From: Piper betle
Taxonomy: Eukaryota > Streptophyta > Magnoliopsida > Piperales > Piperaceae
Assembly (NCBI GenBank): GCA_033002965.1
Contig: JAURVB010013507.1
Span: 1 to 64,000, forward strand
Reading direction: 5' to 3'
DNA: 64,000 bases
The position numbers were made by a program, and so were the translations under genes. The notes under the pieces are model-generated. The model searched no databases, had not been told where the DNA came from, and saw nothing but the letters and a program-made list of their open reading frames with translations. This document shows positions 42,919 through 57,001 of this stretch, in pieces. Position 1 is the stretch's first letter; the number at the start of each line of letters is the position of its first letter.

Positions 42919-45900
42919 GCTCAATCCGACCTGTGAAGCCGATTCTTAGCCAGGGCCAAACCCAAATTGCAGCTATAAAGTCCATTTCAGAACAGCCATG
43001 CATGGAAAGCTCATTTTCAAAGGCTCAGCTGTTGCTTTAAAGAATTGCTAATGTCTAGCCCACTTCAAGTTGAGGCCTGTCTGTTGAGACTTCAGCGCCT
43101 CACAAATATAATATTAAGATTCATAGAAATTTATATACATAAAATATTAAGATTCATCAAAGACAATATATAATTTAATTCTTAAAAAAACTGCATAAAT
43201 GGAATTAGCCTTTTGTTATACCATCCATGTTGCTTAAAAATCTAGCAATTTATAGAAATTTTGCCAAAAATCCTAACTAATCCCATGAACACTAACATCA
43301 TTTTCATGTAAAAAAAATTTACAAAAATGACAACAAAGATTAAATATCACAACTATAAAAAGGTGGGTCCAATTCATATGGAAGATTCTTGTTATTATAA
43401 CATGACCAACTAAAATTATGCCAATCATGTCGTAGTAAATGTTATAACCGTTGAATTAAAAAAAGAAAGAAATGTTATCCTCATTTAACAATGTAATTTT
43501 TTGTATTTTGAAAACAAAAGATTGGGGAAGACAAAATACAAGTAATGGACATAAAACTGCGAGACAAATAAGCGAAAGGAAACAAGCAAAATATCAAACC
43601 AAAGTATGCAATATTGTCAATAGTTTTGGGTAAATCAGGATTCCTTCACAATCGAATCGTTATACAATCACACACCCTCCACGTCCAGAACAATACAAAC
43701 CATTTATTCTCACAATCAAATCTTTATATAATCACATCCGCCGCATGCAATCAGTGTCTTCCACGAAAGAACAGGACAAGAAACTGTAATCATATATTGG
43801 CCAAATGAATACAAAAACAATCTCTCCTCATTCGTATTTCCTTCGGCTGAAGTCCCACTCCCACTTGATGCCCTGCAGCAAAGGGTGAGTAGCAAAAGGA
43901 AGCAAATGGAGAAGAAAAGTAACATGCCAAGTTGGTGATTGCCAAGCCAGAGTTGTTGGTTAAAACTTAGAACATTGAAGAGACACCTTGGTTGCGGCCA
44001 ATGCAAAGACTGCCAAAACTGTATCACAAGAGCATGTGAGAATGCACATAACAGCTAGACTAAGCATACAAAATTGTACTGGTTTAACTTTGGGTGATGG
44101 AAGCATTGAGGTAGATGTATGCACTAACTAGGCCCAGAAACTGCAAAAATGTTTTAGTGGAATTTTGGTAGAGGGAAGGTACGATAAAGACCAAACGCCT
44201 TTTCCAATAGCGTTGTGTTTGATGATTGGTTGTTAGGTCTATTGTTACTTCGCTCAAATCAAGCTGTGTTTGGCGCAGACCTATTGCATCTGTGTACTTG
44301 TAATTAACTAACAAAACAAGTGCATTCATTCTTTTGAAGAGTTGTCTTTTTTTCGCAAGTAAAAAAAGATGAAAGTTTTTGTAAATTGTAATATTTGAAA
44401 GTTTGGTGACTATGGTTTCAAATATATTTCTGTAATACGATTTATTTTGTAAACTCTTCTTTTGATAACGGGTTTGCTAGTTCTGCTGCTTAGTTCCACC
44501 CGACGAGGACTTGCATGAATAGAAGAACCTCTAAAGAGGCGTTCCCCATTAATTTTAAACTTTATATATTTAGGTCTTGGTTGAATCGATAAAACTGTAC
44601 TTACTATTGAATTTTGTGAAGAAGGATAATGTAAACCAGTATTGATAATTAAGCTCAAATTTTTTGAACTTCCGTTAATGTTTTAAAAACTGTACCGGCC
44701 ATGATCAATATTGGATTCGTGGCTGGTGCAAGGTAGTTGGTTTAACCAGGTCGAGCAAACCGAATTTAGCAATAAAAAATTAATTCAATATTGAATTAGT
44801 TAAGTAACACTTAATATTTATTTCAGTATAATTTACATTTTTAAAAATTAATTGGGTTTGATTATCACTTTTAAACCTAATCTAACAAGTTTAAAATACA
44901 AAAGATTAAATAACATGATATTTGTAATTTATTATAATTTTGAACAAAGTCTGATTATAATATTGGTGTGGTTTATCCTTATGGTATGATGTAGTGGACT
45001 GGACCAAACACTCAGGGGTAATACTGCTCAGACCGGTCATTTGAGCTAACGTTTTGTTAGATGAGTGATCAAACTGTACTTTCGAAGATACTAACGCCGC
45101 GGCTCCATCATATAATACCCTCTCATTTTGTTAGATGAGTGATCCAAAACGGCGGGGGATTCCGACGTGGGTCCCAGACTGAGATAGCAACTATTTTTTT
45201 TATTCTTTTTCTTGTAACAAGAAAAGAAAAGAGAAAACAAAAGCATTACAGAATTATGTTAAACATAAATAAAGTTGAAGTTATTTTTGGGGAAAAAAAC
45301 CTGATTTTTCGCAATGAAAACAAAAAATAAAAAATGCATCCATTATGATAAGATATTGGTGACGGTGAGTGAATTTATAAGAACCAAGGAGTCATTCAAT
45401 TAGATTGATTAGCTCATATGCTTATTGAATTTGCCGCCGAATTCTCCAAGTAGGTCTTTAACTATTCAAGGGCCCGTCTTTTGCTTCAGAACATGGAAAG
45501 ATTTTTTTTAAATTTAAATTTATAGAAAAATGAGGAAGACATTTAGTTATATCTTCTCTTTCGGGTCTAATTGTTCAGTCTACGGGCCCTAAAAAGGACT
45601 TTCAATAATTTAAAATAATTTACAAAAAATGTCACGTACATCTCCTAATCAAAATCCTAACACAACCTATGTGACGAGGCCAGGTTTCCCAACATGAGAG
45701 GTGCATGATTGGCACCAAACATCACTAAACACGACTATTGCAAGGAAAAGAAAAGATTGACATATTCTATCTACTTTTTGTACTATTTTTTAAAGATGCC
45801 GTTCAAATCTTTGATGTCTACTCTAAGGTGCGCGCGATCAATCGTGCCCAATTAGCCTATGATAAACAAATTTTAAAAAACGTGATCGCGATGAAGCAAA

Positions 45901-47402
45901 CACCCATAGTTATCATTCGTACTGTCGCATCAATTCTAATTAACAAAATTAAAAAATTGGGCTTTGATTAAAAATTAAATATTCAAGTATTTAATTACCG
46001 TCTATTTCTTATATCGGAATATATTAGTGTTATGCGCGACGTAGAGAGAAATGAGTGTAATGACAAAGGCGTTTCCTAAAAAAGTTTTTGGATTCTTTTT
46101 ACTTTGTTTAGATTCATGGCACCGCCCGCAGGACCATCGACCTAAGTAGGACAAGACATTTTGTTATACGTTCTTATTCTTGTTCAGAGTGAGCGACACG
46201 AAGTTCGGCCAATAAATTTGTTATAAAATGACAGAAAGTTATGTTATCTGAAAAGACAAGTTGCATCATTTACAGGAGTCCTTGTCGAAGAAGCAACTTA
46301 TACAAGACCAAACTTGACAGCTGGTTCTCATGAAAGGAATGGGAAGAAACATGACACCTAATCAAATGAATATATGCTCTCAAAAGTCTGATTAAAAAAA
46401 AGGATTATCAACATTGGTGTTGATTGAGTACATTTTTTATAAAATTATGAGGTTAATCGGCTTTGCAATATTTACCGTTGTTCGGTTAGTGAAATTTTAC
46501 ATGTGCATCATATTTTCATTATTTGATGCAATTTAAATATAAAAGTCGGTTCGGTCAGTTAAGAAAGAAAGAATTATCAATAAAATATTTGTGGAAAATA
46601 AAAATAAACAAAACCCCGATAAATATTGCTCCCATATAAATTAAAAATGTTAAAGAAAAAAACATGAACACACGCATACACATTGTTTTGAAGGTTGAAA
46701 GAAGACACAATTTCTCCCTCTAAATTTTCTATTCAGGGTTTATTTAGTTGGTATGAAAATAGTATAAATAAAAATTTTATATAAAATAGAAATATAATAA
46801 AATAAAATAACATGAAAATTGTAAAAAGCTTTCTTACGTATTAGATAGTAAAAAAATAGAATAAAAATAAAACATTACTTCTTATGTGCATGTGTACGTG
46901 CCTCTCAAAATTTCTCCTAAATTTTATTATTTTTCATAAAAAAAATATTTCGTAAAACTTTTGTAAAAAATTACTTTGACTGAAATTATAATTTCTTTTG
47001 ACTTAATTTTAAAATATTCAAATATAAAAAAATTATAATCTCCAAATTTTACATTTCTTTCGTAGAATTTCAATACAATCAATCAAACATTTCCGCTTCC
47101 CTATATTTTAATTACCAAATAAAAAAAGTGAGAGAAAGAGATTTAATATGATGCTCAACAACACTTTCTAGAAAAAATTACATATTTTTCAAGTTTGGTT
47201 TTTCAAATTGGGAGCCTTTGTTATAATTAGCAAGAATTATGTATATATGAGCATAGATCAAATTATCATTTTAAACCACGTGATTCACACTCGCTCTTTT
47301 GTTTATGAAATGAAATCAACTGCACATGGGCTTCAACATCAACTGCAAATAAAGTATTAACGTGCATCATAAATTATACATACCATAAATAAAATTGATG
47401 AG

Positions 47403-47435
<33 letters not shown>

Positions 47436-49156
47436 TAAATTCCCTCTAAATCTAGGTCTAAATTAGGGCATTTTTTATCCACACCACTTAAACGTTTAAA
47501 ATGAGATCATTGGAAGGTAACATTAACCACTCGCATATTACACCGGCTAGTCTATTTGACAATTTTTTTCATATAAGTCCAAGTAATTCATTTAAAATTA
47601 ACAAGCCTAAAAAAGATTAAAATTTTAATTCATTTGAGCGAGATAAAACAATTGGCCATCCACAAAGTGATCCTCGTTTCTCAATTGGCCGTTGCCTTCT
47701 CTACTCCCATTATTGCTAGGCTAGCTTACTCAATCAGCTTGTCTATTCAAAATAACAATTGCAACATTCGTCCAAACAAACAAATAAAATTCGCCTAACC
47801 AATTTAATTAACTATCTCGAGCAGCTAAAATCATATTATCGTTCATTTTTATTTAAACTACTTAAATCAGGAATCCAATTTTTATTTTCCAAGCCAACTA
47901 GAATGTATATTGACCACTCTAGCCGAATTGTAGTACTATTAACTACTAAGATTGGCTTATTAGGCAAAAGCTCGCTCGATTATGATTATGCTGAAAAAAG
48001 GTCGATTATGAAGATGTGGAGCTGGAGCTTTCCGGGAGCAGAAGCAGGAAGAAGAAAGTGGAGCGGCGGCGGCGGCTTCCTAAGAAAGCCCGAGCGTTGG
48101 GGTTCGGACACTCGGGTATTTGGATCACGGTGAAAAAAAAAAACTAACTGGTTAACCAGGAAGTAAACGCTCCAGCACTCATGATTTGGACGTTCGAGCA
48201 AAGCAGATCTTGGCAGTTTTGGAAGATTTTTCAGTATTTATGCTATTTCTCGTCCCTTTCTTTAATATACAATATTTGTAACCTATTTTGCGTATGGAAA
48301 ATGTTTTAGAGGGGCTAGATGATGTCTTCTAGGGTTGAGAAGAAGTTTTATAGTAAACTATAATTTATAAATCTTCTCCGTAAAAAATATTTCTTCGGTA
48401 TTTATTCTTATATGGGTTTCGATGCTAAATTTTAATGTTCTCTTGTTCGTAATATTTGGTTTCATTGTTTGATTATAAGCGACTATCTTGTTATATGTTT
48501 CTAAACGACGGATCTACTCCAATAGAAAATACCCATTTCACAACATTTTTCATTATTACTAATTTATCAATAATAAACATTAAATATTTTGATTTCTAAC
48601 TGTTATTTTTTCCAAAACCAAATTTAACTAATAATTGGGAGGTGAAATGGCAGGCTATTTATTTTTATTTTTGTTAAAACAATCTTGATTCTGAGTTCCA
48701 AATTTTAAAATTATGCGCTTATGCTTTATATTCATTTGTTAATAAGATAATCTTTTTTCCAAAGCTAATAAGATACCATAAAATAAAAATGATTTGTTGG
48801 TTCTAAACGATAAACTCCAAAGAGACAAATTATCATCTTCTAAGATTCATTAATATATAGGTCCATGATTATCTATTTTCGTGACCTAGTTTTCTTGATA
48901 TTGAATTGTGTTGACGGCAAACTGTCTTATACTTGTGGGTAGAAGATAAACAGAAACTAAGATCTCCGGCCATTTTGTCCACAAAATAGTAAGTAGGTGT
49001 TTTTTATGCTTATTATACATTGTAATGAAGATTAAACACATTTCTTCGTAATTAAATGTAAAGTAACATATAAATTATTTACCTTAAATTATAGCAGATT
49101 AAATCTTTTGTTCTAATTGAAATCACATATTAAAAATCACCACTAACTATAGGTTA
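42919..49156. other. Six kb without a supported gene
   Basis: Very AT-rich. A TTTGTTAGATGAGTGATC word occurs twice (about 45,054 and 45,127), and a TA tract lies at 47,409-47,434. The minus-strand frame 43,716-44,027 has a hydrophobic start (MLLFFSICFLLLLTLCC) that looks like a signal peptide but matches no family I know. The GC-rich patch at 48,055-48,115 is unassigned. Confidence 0.5.
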
Positions 49157-49976
49157 TGTAACACCTTAATTCTGGTTCCTCTCGAACCAAACCAAAATGT
49201 TATGGGTTACCAAGTAAGCTAGTTAACCCGAACATAACAAGAAAAGATCTACTCTTAAGTGTTTTAAGATGGAACATAATCATCATGGTATATGAATGAA
49301 ATGCTCAGAACCTAACATAATACTATATGAATGTTATGTCAACCAAGTCACACTAAAAAATAATCATCATAAAAATCAATGCAATTTCTAAAATAAAACA
49401 AATAGAGTGTTCCCTAAAACTGCAATAAATGGCCACCCTATCAAACAATATATATATGGTAAAACATTTGTAACTACTTTCCACACATAACAATTTAGTC
49501 AGCAACACAAGCATTCTTGAGCCATATAATTCTCTCAAACTTGGCTTTGACCCATCTATTCATTTTCGGTCATTTTCGGATTTCAAAACTAGGTCTTGGC
49601 CTACTTGCTGAACATAATCAACATGAACATATTTTTTAAAATTCACATCATGTCATTGATATCAATTTTATTAACAATACATATAACATGTCATCACATC
49701 AGGTTCACTATCATAATATCATAATCAGAAATACTAAATATTTTAGTGTTTGACATGTCTCTACAAGAGACATCATTACTCTTCCATCTAGGTTTATACA
49801 TTCATCTCCTCATCTTCACCTACATATATAATTAAAACACATCAGTAACGAGTGTTATTGGTTCAAAATACAACTGTATCAAACTGGTCATAAGAGCTAA
49901 CTCTCATGTGAAGAAAAAACATGTTTATATCTTCTATTGAACTCTCTGAAAAGCATCTATTGGGGAGCCACCGGTA
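49157..49976 (+). repeat. Diverged fragment of the 3-kb LTR family
   Basis: It begins TGTAACACCTTAATTC and follows the same order of words as 51,703 onward, for example TAACCCGAACATAAC and AACTCTCATGTGAAG, up to GGGGAGCCACCGG. It is then cut by a MITE-like sequence. Confidence 0.75.
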
Positions 49977-50185
49977 GGGCTGCAAATTGAGTGGCATGGT
50001 TCGTGAGTATTTGACGTTTAACTTGACTTAAAGCTCGACATTTAAATGCTCAAGCTCAAACTTGAATTCAATAAGTCGAGTTTGAGCAAGACGGTGTTCA
50101 ACTCAACTCGACTATACTCGGTTATAACTCAAGCTCGACTCGAATTCTACTCGATAATATAATATAATAATATGCATAATATCCA
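49977..50185. mobile_element. Partial hAT-type MITE
   Basis: It starts TAGGGCTGCAAATTGAG and continues with CTCGACATTTAAATGCTC and GAGCAAGACGGTGTTC, parallel to the first half of the element at 26,173-26,811. The other end is missing. Confidence 0.65.
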
Positions 50186-50432
50186 AATTTTAATCATCCA
50201 TTCCTTTACTTCTTTGCTTCTTCTTTTGAACATATATGAGTTGGGTGGATTTTTTAAGAACTCAAGTTGCATATTCTAGAGCCAATGGAAAGATATAAAT
50301 ATGTTTTTCTCTTCCTCGGTCATTCGGATGTCCACGTCCTTTTCTGGTTGCACTAAACTGGCATCTTCTCTTCCAGAACCAAGAGGAGGTAATGTAATCC
50401 TCGCTCCAGATCTATTAGTTCTCTCCCCCTGT

Positions 50433-51051
50433 AAAACCCGTGACCTGAGTTAGGGTTTTATAGTCAGAATAGATCGGTTTGATTGTTATTTTTAGTCGAG
50501 TTAGTTTCTAAACACGTATGCTAAGTCGACGCCGGCCGTATGTTATGCGTCATGGGGATCATATGTACCCAAGTATATGATAATAATTTCAGTAAAGCGG
50601 CAGCAAAATGAGTTATTAGAGTATATGAGAGTACGCCTGGTTTTTTATATAGTAGACCGTAAAATTTGAATTAGGTCGTTTATCGTGTTAGGACATGTTA
50701 GTTGTATTTTGGGTGGTTTAGTAGATTTAGAACATATCATTCGACTTAGGTCGACCTTATTTTATTTTATGGTATTTTACTATATTTTATTTTATATTTT
50801 TTGGATTTTATTTATTATTATTAACTTTAGTTGGAAGCGAATCAAGTTTTAATTACGAAACTGCCATTGTGCAATTTTCTTCCCCCAAACACTTCAGTCT
50901 CTTTTTTCTCTCCCTCACACCTCCTTCTTCCTTCATCTCGACCGATTCACTCCACCTGATCTTTGACCCCACTCCACCCTGATCCTCTACTGGTTGCCCT
51001 CTTTCACCGACCACCATCAGCCACCGTCGTGGCCAATCTTACCTTGCCTTC
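50433..51051 (-). repeat. Inverted, truncated copy of the 3-kb LTR family
   Basis: It reads TGTAAAACCCGTGACC, the reverse of the usual terminus, then GAGTTAGGGTTTTATA and ATATGTACCCAAGTATATGA, in the order of the complement of 54,699 backwards. The gypsy element at 51,052 cuts it. Confidence 0.7.
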
Positions 51052-54000
51052 TGTTAAGTGTTTAAAATATACAATATTTACCCAGGTTTTTTATATGATT
51101 TTATACTTTTCGGGTATAAATATTATTAATTATGTGATATTTTTTGTTATATTTTAGTTAATTAATATTTTATGAGATATGCTTAATTTTGAAGTTTTAA
51201 TGCAGAAAAAGATGAAACAAATTAAGCTTGGGATTTATTGGTCAGAGCATTGGACCCCACCCATTGATGGCTACAATTTTGATGTTGACAAAGCTCCATG
51301 TGGATGGCTATACATAACTTTGGCACCATTGTCGAGGAATTAAAAACTTCATCAGACATCATAATCAATTAGTCCACATCGAATTTTAGAATCCCTCCTC
51401 GAATTCGTGTATCTCTTGGCCATCTTCTCTTTTATATAAAAGGGTGGTCATTTGTTGTTGAGTATATCTCATCTCTTGGCGTTAGAGTTTAGTAGAAGAA
51501 ATAGTTTAGTTTTTGCAATTCCTTTTCTTTTAATAATAAAAACTAGTTTGTTCTTTATATTATTTTCTATTTTCATTATTGAGTAATCCTTTCTTTCGTT
51601 CTAGAGAAGAATGGAACTTAACGTGGTTTAATTTTATTCATATCAGCCTCTTACTCTTTTATTCAATCAGATTATTTGAATTATTATGTTCTTAATGCTA
51701 AGTGTAACACCCCAAATCCGGTTCACACTCGTGAACCGAACCGGCATGTTACCAGCCCCGGTTAGGTCGGCTAACCCGAACCTAACTCATACGGATCCAA
51801 TCTCGGCGTCTTAAGATGTAGATACGACTTGTCATGCATGGATAAATTCATAAAACCCTAACATGATACTACATGGATGACATGCAACCTAAATTTCACA
51901 CCAACACAATTACAATTAAAATTAGTAAAAATCCTGAAATAAAACGGACAGAGTCTCCCCTAAAAATGCAATTATGGGGCCACCCTGTCAAAATAATATA
52001 TATCATATATATATATACATATAGCATACACATAGATTTCATTCACACATACATCTAATCTATTATGATTCATCATTCTCTGAAGCTTTGGGTCTCAACC
52101 CATCTACGCTTCCGCTGCTCAACTCTGATCATATTTTGCATTCTGTTATCGTGTCTTAGCATTTCATTCACATCATATCATCATGCTCAAACATTTAATC
52201 ATGTCATTCACAATATAATAACATAATAATACAATATTAAACATTCAGAAATCTAACATGTGTGTGTACAAGACCTCATTGCTCCTCCGTCCAAGCTGGC
52301 TCCTCCAACTCGTGATTATTACCTACATATAGTATAAAAACACGTCAGTAACAAGTGTTACTGGTCCGGAAAATAAAATAACTATAACAAGCTGGCTATG
52401 AGAGCAAACTCTCATATGAAAGAAAACATCATACTCCACGTGAACACTCTGAAGGGCACTACTGAGGAGCCACTGGGCTGCAGACCCGGTAGCATCCCGA
52501 ACTTACTGCTGCTGGTACTATGCCGCTCTCGGCACTTCTTTTTCAGTACTTCTCGTGAAACTTTATCCTAAGCCCTCTCCTTACCTCCATATTTCTCCTG
52601 GCCTTGAGCACGAAGGCCGAGTACTCTCAGGCAGTCGCCTTTAGTACCCTTTGAACCACAAGTCCGGACATGCGCTGTACTAAACAGTACCCGTAAACCT
52701 CCACGTTCTCCGGGTGTGAGGAACTCAAACGCGGAGTTGTCAGGATCCCTCGGGAATGGAACAGTCCGCTGGCACTAATCCAGAGCCCGCTTTGACTGTC
52801 ACGGCATCCTCTGCATGGTACGTGCAGTCGATTTCTCCATCTCTCGTCTCACAGAAACACGAAAACTATATATATATAGGCTTGGGTAGGGAGTTACATA
52901 ATAGGCCCGAAGGCAACTTTTGGTGGATCTTGTTTTCGAAATCAACCTCGAGGGATCTCATCCTCGAGGGGTTATTAATCCGGAAAATGTTCGATTAAAT
53001 GGCCCGAGTTAAGTGGGATCCGATAAAACGCCACTTAACCCGTCCTGCAGACAATAAATCAAACATACAATAGAAAAGATTAAAACAGACGAGTCCTAAA
53101 CGGACCTGGTAGAAGCTCCAAGCGTGTCATCGCGCCTAGGCGGCGAGCTCCTACTCCGTACCTACACATCAAAACTAAATACTAACGCCCGCTAACTAAA
53201 TGATGCATCAAACTCAATAACATCACAATCACAATGCAAGCATCCATCAACATAACAATCAGAAAATCATAAAAATAATTAATCCTAGCTCATCCTATTC
53301 ATACTAATTTTATTACGTGTCTGTAACTTATGTCGTGGTCACTTATCATGCTCTGACCTGATCTACTTTATTAGATCACTTACATTCAAGCACTATTCAT
53401 CAAATCATGTCTCTTATCACTTCATTCGTAATTAAGCATTAATCACATCAATAATTAGTCCTAGCATGTTGTGCTAACAATAATCAATTTTAAATAAATT
53501 AATCGGAGGTAATTATACCTCACATCGTCGGCAATCGGCGACGGCTAGGGTTCCGTCGCGCGTCTCGGAGCTCAAATTTGGCGCTCATCGGCGTCCGAAG
53601 CTCGATCGGGCTCCACTGGGTGAGCCCCGCGGAAGATCCGGTGAATTCTGGCGAATCCCAGAAATTCCGATTTTCCGGCGGTTTTCCGGCAGCTGCTTGC
53701 GGTTTTCCGGCGACTTCCTGTGGTTTTCCGGCGACAATCGCCGGCGGCGTCTACTGGTCGGAAAGGGGTCGTGTTGGGTACCCTCGGAACCGGCTCGGCG
53801 ACCCCGACTCATCTACGAGGTCGACGCGGCCAACGGAGGTGGTGGCTCGCCGGAAAATGGCTAAAACAGGGCCGGCGGCGATGGGTCGCTAGATCCGGCC
53901 GGCTAGGCCGGCGATGGCCTCCGCTCCGGTCGGGAAAGGCAGCTGAGGGGTCGAGGACGTCGAGCCGACCACCTGATCGTGGTGGCGACGGTCGGCGGCG

Positions 54001-55258
54001 GCGCGATCGGCGACGCAAGCGCTGCGTCACCGCGGTGGTTCCTCGCGTCGCGGCGGCCAGCTCGTGGCCGGGCCTGGTCGGGGCGGCAGGGCGACGCCGT
54101 GGCCGGGCTGGGCGGCGTCGATCGACGGCCAGGCGGCGTCGGCCGTGGCGGCGGTGGCGCGCGAACAGGGGCGGCGCGGCGGCTAGGGTTTGGGCGTGGG
54201 GGAGGAAAGGTCGAGGGTGGAGAAGAGATGGTTGGGTGGCAAACTTGTAATTAAGACTTGACTCGTCTCCGGCTCGAGTCAAGTATATTAACTAGGTCGT
54301 ATTAAATCTTAAAAAAATTCATAAAAATCGGGAAAAATCCCGTAAAATCAAACAACACCAAAAAAATCATAATGATATGCTCTATGACTAACAACCCACC
54401 CAGACTGCCCGAACGCGTCCTAACGCGGTAAACGGCCTAATACTAATTCTACGATCCACTATATATAAAAATAATAAAAAAATGACTGGCATACTCTCAT
54501 ATATCTGATAACTCATTCTGTTCTGCTGTGTTCATGACGTTATCATCATATACTTGGGTACGCATGACCCTCATAGCTCATACACGCGACTGGCATCGGC
54601 TCGGTACACGTGTCCTGAAACTGACTCAACTCGAAAAAAATAACGGTCGACCCGACCGGTTCTGAATATAAAACCCTAACTCGAATCGTGGGTTTTACAC
54701 TATGAATAGATTGATCACCTATTTCTTAGATCATGAGATTTAATTAGATTTCGGGAAAAATTAATTAGATTAGTCATTGATAATTCATCATACGACGAGT
54801 CTTTTGACTTGTTTGTCATTGTGGTTAGGAGATACACAATACCATATGCAATTGTAAGTAAAATCTTAATGCATTGTTTTTGTTGATTAATCAATTATCA
54901 CCGGGAGGTAGAAATTGAGGTAAAATTATATATGCATGAAGGAGTGGGAGCCACTATGTCATATAATTATCCTATATCGACAATCTAAGGGAATAAAAGA
55001 TAAGAGTAAGATATGGTGATGATTAAACTCATGTTAAGGGAAATTTTACTCTAGAACGAGTTTTATCATTTGAACTTCTCCTTTAATTTAAAGAATTATT
55101 TAAATTTAGTTAAGTTGATTATTTTTGTTTTGCTCTTAATTTTATTTACTTTAATTAAGTATAAGAAATTCATCTCCCTGTGGGACGATACTTGAATTTA
55201 TCATTATACTATTTATTTTGACCGTGTATACTTACATGATATTGAAATTATTCGAACA
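51052..55258 (+). repeat. 5' LTR of the gypsy element, split by a solo LTR
   Basis: The parts 51,052-51,702 and 54,705-55,258 align with 62,057-63,235. A TTTATATAAAAG box near 51,432 may be the LTR promoter TATA. Confidence 0.85.
51703..54699 (+). repeat. 3-kb solo LTR, copy 1
   Basis: It starts TGTAACACCCCAAATCCGG and ends GGGTTTTACA. It is flanked by CTAAG (51,698-51,702) and CTATG (54,700-54,704), a 5-bp duplication with one mismatch. No internal region or second LTR is present, so it is a solo LTR left by recombination. It holds a GC-rich island (about 53,540-54,240), where the many overlapping open frames are a composition effect. The intact locus is visible in the 3' LTR near 62,705. 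Confidence 0.85.
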
Positions 55259-55264
55259 AGTTTT

Positions 55265-55282
55265 TAGCGCCGTTGCCGGGGA
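55265..55282 (+). promoter_or_regulatory. Gypsy primer-binding site, tRNA-Asp type
   Basis: An 18-base site (TAGCGCCGTTGCCGGGGA) is complementary to the 3' end of tRNA-Asp(GTC) except for one base. Homology to the tRNA stops after these 18 bases, as normal. Confidence 0.85.
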
Positions 55283-55533
55283 AATTGAATTTTCTAAGTT
55301 AATTTAGGATTAGAATTTTGAGTATTTTCTTTTATTTTTAGATTTTAGTGTCTAAATTTTTTGTTTTTGTTTTAAGAAAAATACTATATCATTGTCCTCT
55401 TCCATGTTATCATTTGTTTGTGCATCGACTAATGCAATCACCTTTGTTTTCTTATGATCCAGAAATTGAAACGACTTTGAGAAACTTGTGTGCCGCTGGA
55501 AGAAGAGCACAAGAAGCAATAGAATAAGAAGCT

Positions 55534-56837
55534 ATGGACCCACAACAACAACAAATGCCTCTACTTCGACCAATTGTAGCAATAGCCAATGATGACAACA
55601 AGGCAATCCAAGATTGGGTTGTACCTCTTGCAAGAGGGTTACAACCTAGTATTATTGCACCACCGGTGAATGCAACCCACTTTGAGCTTAAACTAGTTTT
55701 ATTTAATATATTACAAACTATAGGACAATTTAGTGGATTGCCTATTGAAAATCCTAATAGGCACATCATTGATTTCCTTTAGTTTGCAATATGTATTAGC
55801 AACTTGGTGTCTCTGACGATGCTCTCCGCCTTCGCTTATTTCCATTCTCTTTAATAGGAAGTGTGAAAGAGTGGTTGTCATCATTAGATTCAATTACCAC
55901 TTGAGATGAATTGTCTGAAAATTTTTTGTTAAAATATTTTCCTCCTTCTAAAACTGCTAAATTAAGTAACGAAATTTTATCTTTTTTGCAGTTTAATGGT
56001 GAGTCTCTCTTTGAGGCATGGGAAAGATTTAAAGAATTGTTAAAAAAGTGTCCCAACCATGGTATAGAAAGATGGATGTAACTCCAAACTTTCTATAATG
56101 GGTTGTTGGGGCAAACAAAGAACATAGTTGATGCGGCGGCCAATGGATCATTTCTTAGAAAGAACCCACATGATGCTTTTCAATTACTAGAATTGATGGT
56201 TCCTAGCAACCACTACGCAACACAAGAAAGGCACCCAAGAAGGACTATCAGAGTTTTAGAATTAGATGCACTTACTGCTTTATCTGCTCATGTTAGTGCT
56301 TTATCTAATCAAGTTCAAAATCTTAATATGCAGGGACATGTTAAGTCTGTAGAACCAAGGTGTGAATGGTGTGGACAAGGACATTTTACAAGTCAATGTG
56401 CAACAGATCAAGTAAATTATGTAGGCAACTTTAATAGGAACAATAATCCCTATTCCAATACCTATAATGCGGGTTGGCACAATAACCCTAATTTTTCATG
56501 GAATAATTCTCCACAATCAGTAAACAACGATTATGTCACATATGACATCTTTAAATCTATGAATTGTCCAGATGAAACATATGATTGTTCTAGAATTGAA
56601 CTATTCGATAAAATAATGTACAAAAAGGATCAGTTGAGTGATTCATTACATAAGGCCATAAATTCTCTTTGTGAAGATGATACTGATGTGAAAGACATGG
56701 TTAAAGTATTAGATTCACAACCAATCTTGCCTAGGAGATTCAGAGTTATGAATTCCTTAGATCTACCGGTGCACAGATTGTTGCCATTAGTTGAAGTGCC
56801 ACATAATTTGGAGATTATCAAAATGGTCGGGCTGTAG
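55534..56837 (+). pseudogene. Gypsy gag remnant
   Basis: Frames in order: 55,534-55,782 (start MDPQQQQMPLLRP, ending ENPNRHIIDFL), a second frame with VKEWLSSLDSI and FNGESLFEAWERFKELLK (about 55,860-56,050), then 56,103-56,837 with a CX2CX4HX4C knuckle (CEWCGQGHFTSQC, 56,361-56,399). This is the retrotransposon gag domain plus nucleocapsid of Athila/Tat-like elements, forming virus-like particles in the cytoplasm. Two frame changes break it. No protease or polymerase follows. Confidence 0.87.
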
Positions 56838-57001
56838 ACGTTAAACCAAGCGCTTCTTGGGAGACAACCCAATTGATTTCTTTTAAAAGTTTTTTTATTT
56901 GTAGATTTTTTTAAAAATTTATTTTTATTTTGTATCATGAGTCAAGACCAAATTCATCATTTATGGCAATCATCCACCGACTTATTGGTTGAGGGAGTTC
57001 T

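Noticed and set aside
43716..44027. Secreted small peptide gene
   Set aside because: The hydrophobic start resembles a signal peptide, but there is no conserved peptide motif, no clear splice or promoter signal and no family match.
53578..54282. Cluster of overlapping Arg/Pro/Gly-rich open frames on both strands
   Set aside because: They lie in the GC-rich island of a solo LTR, occur in several frames at once and repeat in the second copy (58,910-59,608) with frame changes. This is a composition effect.
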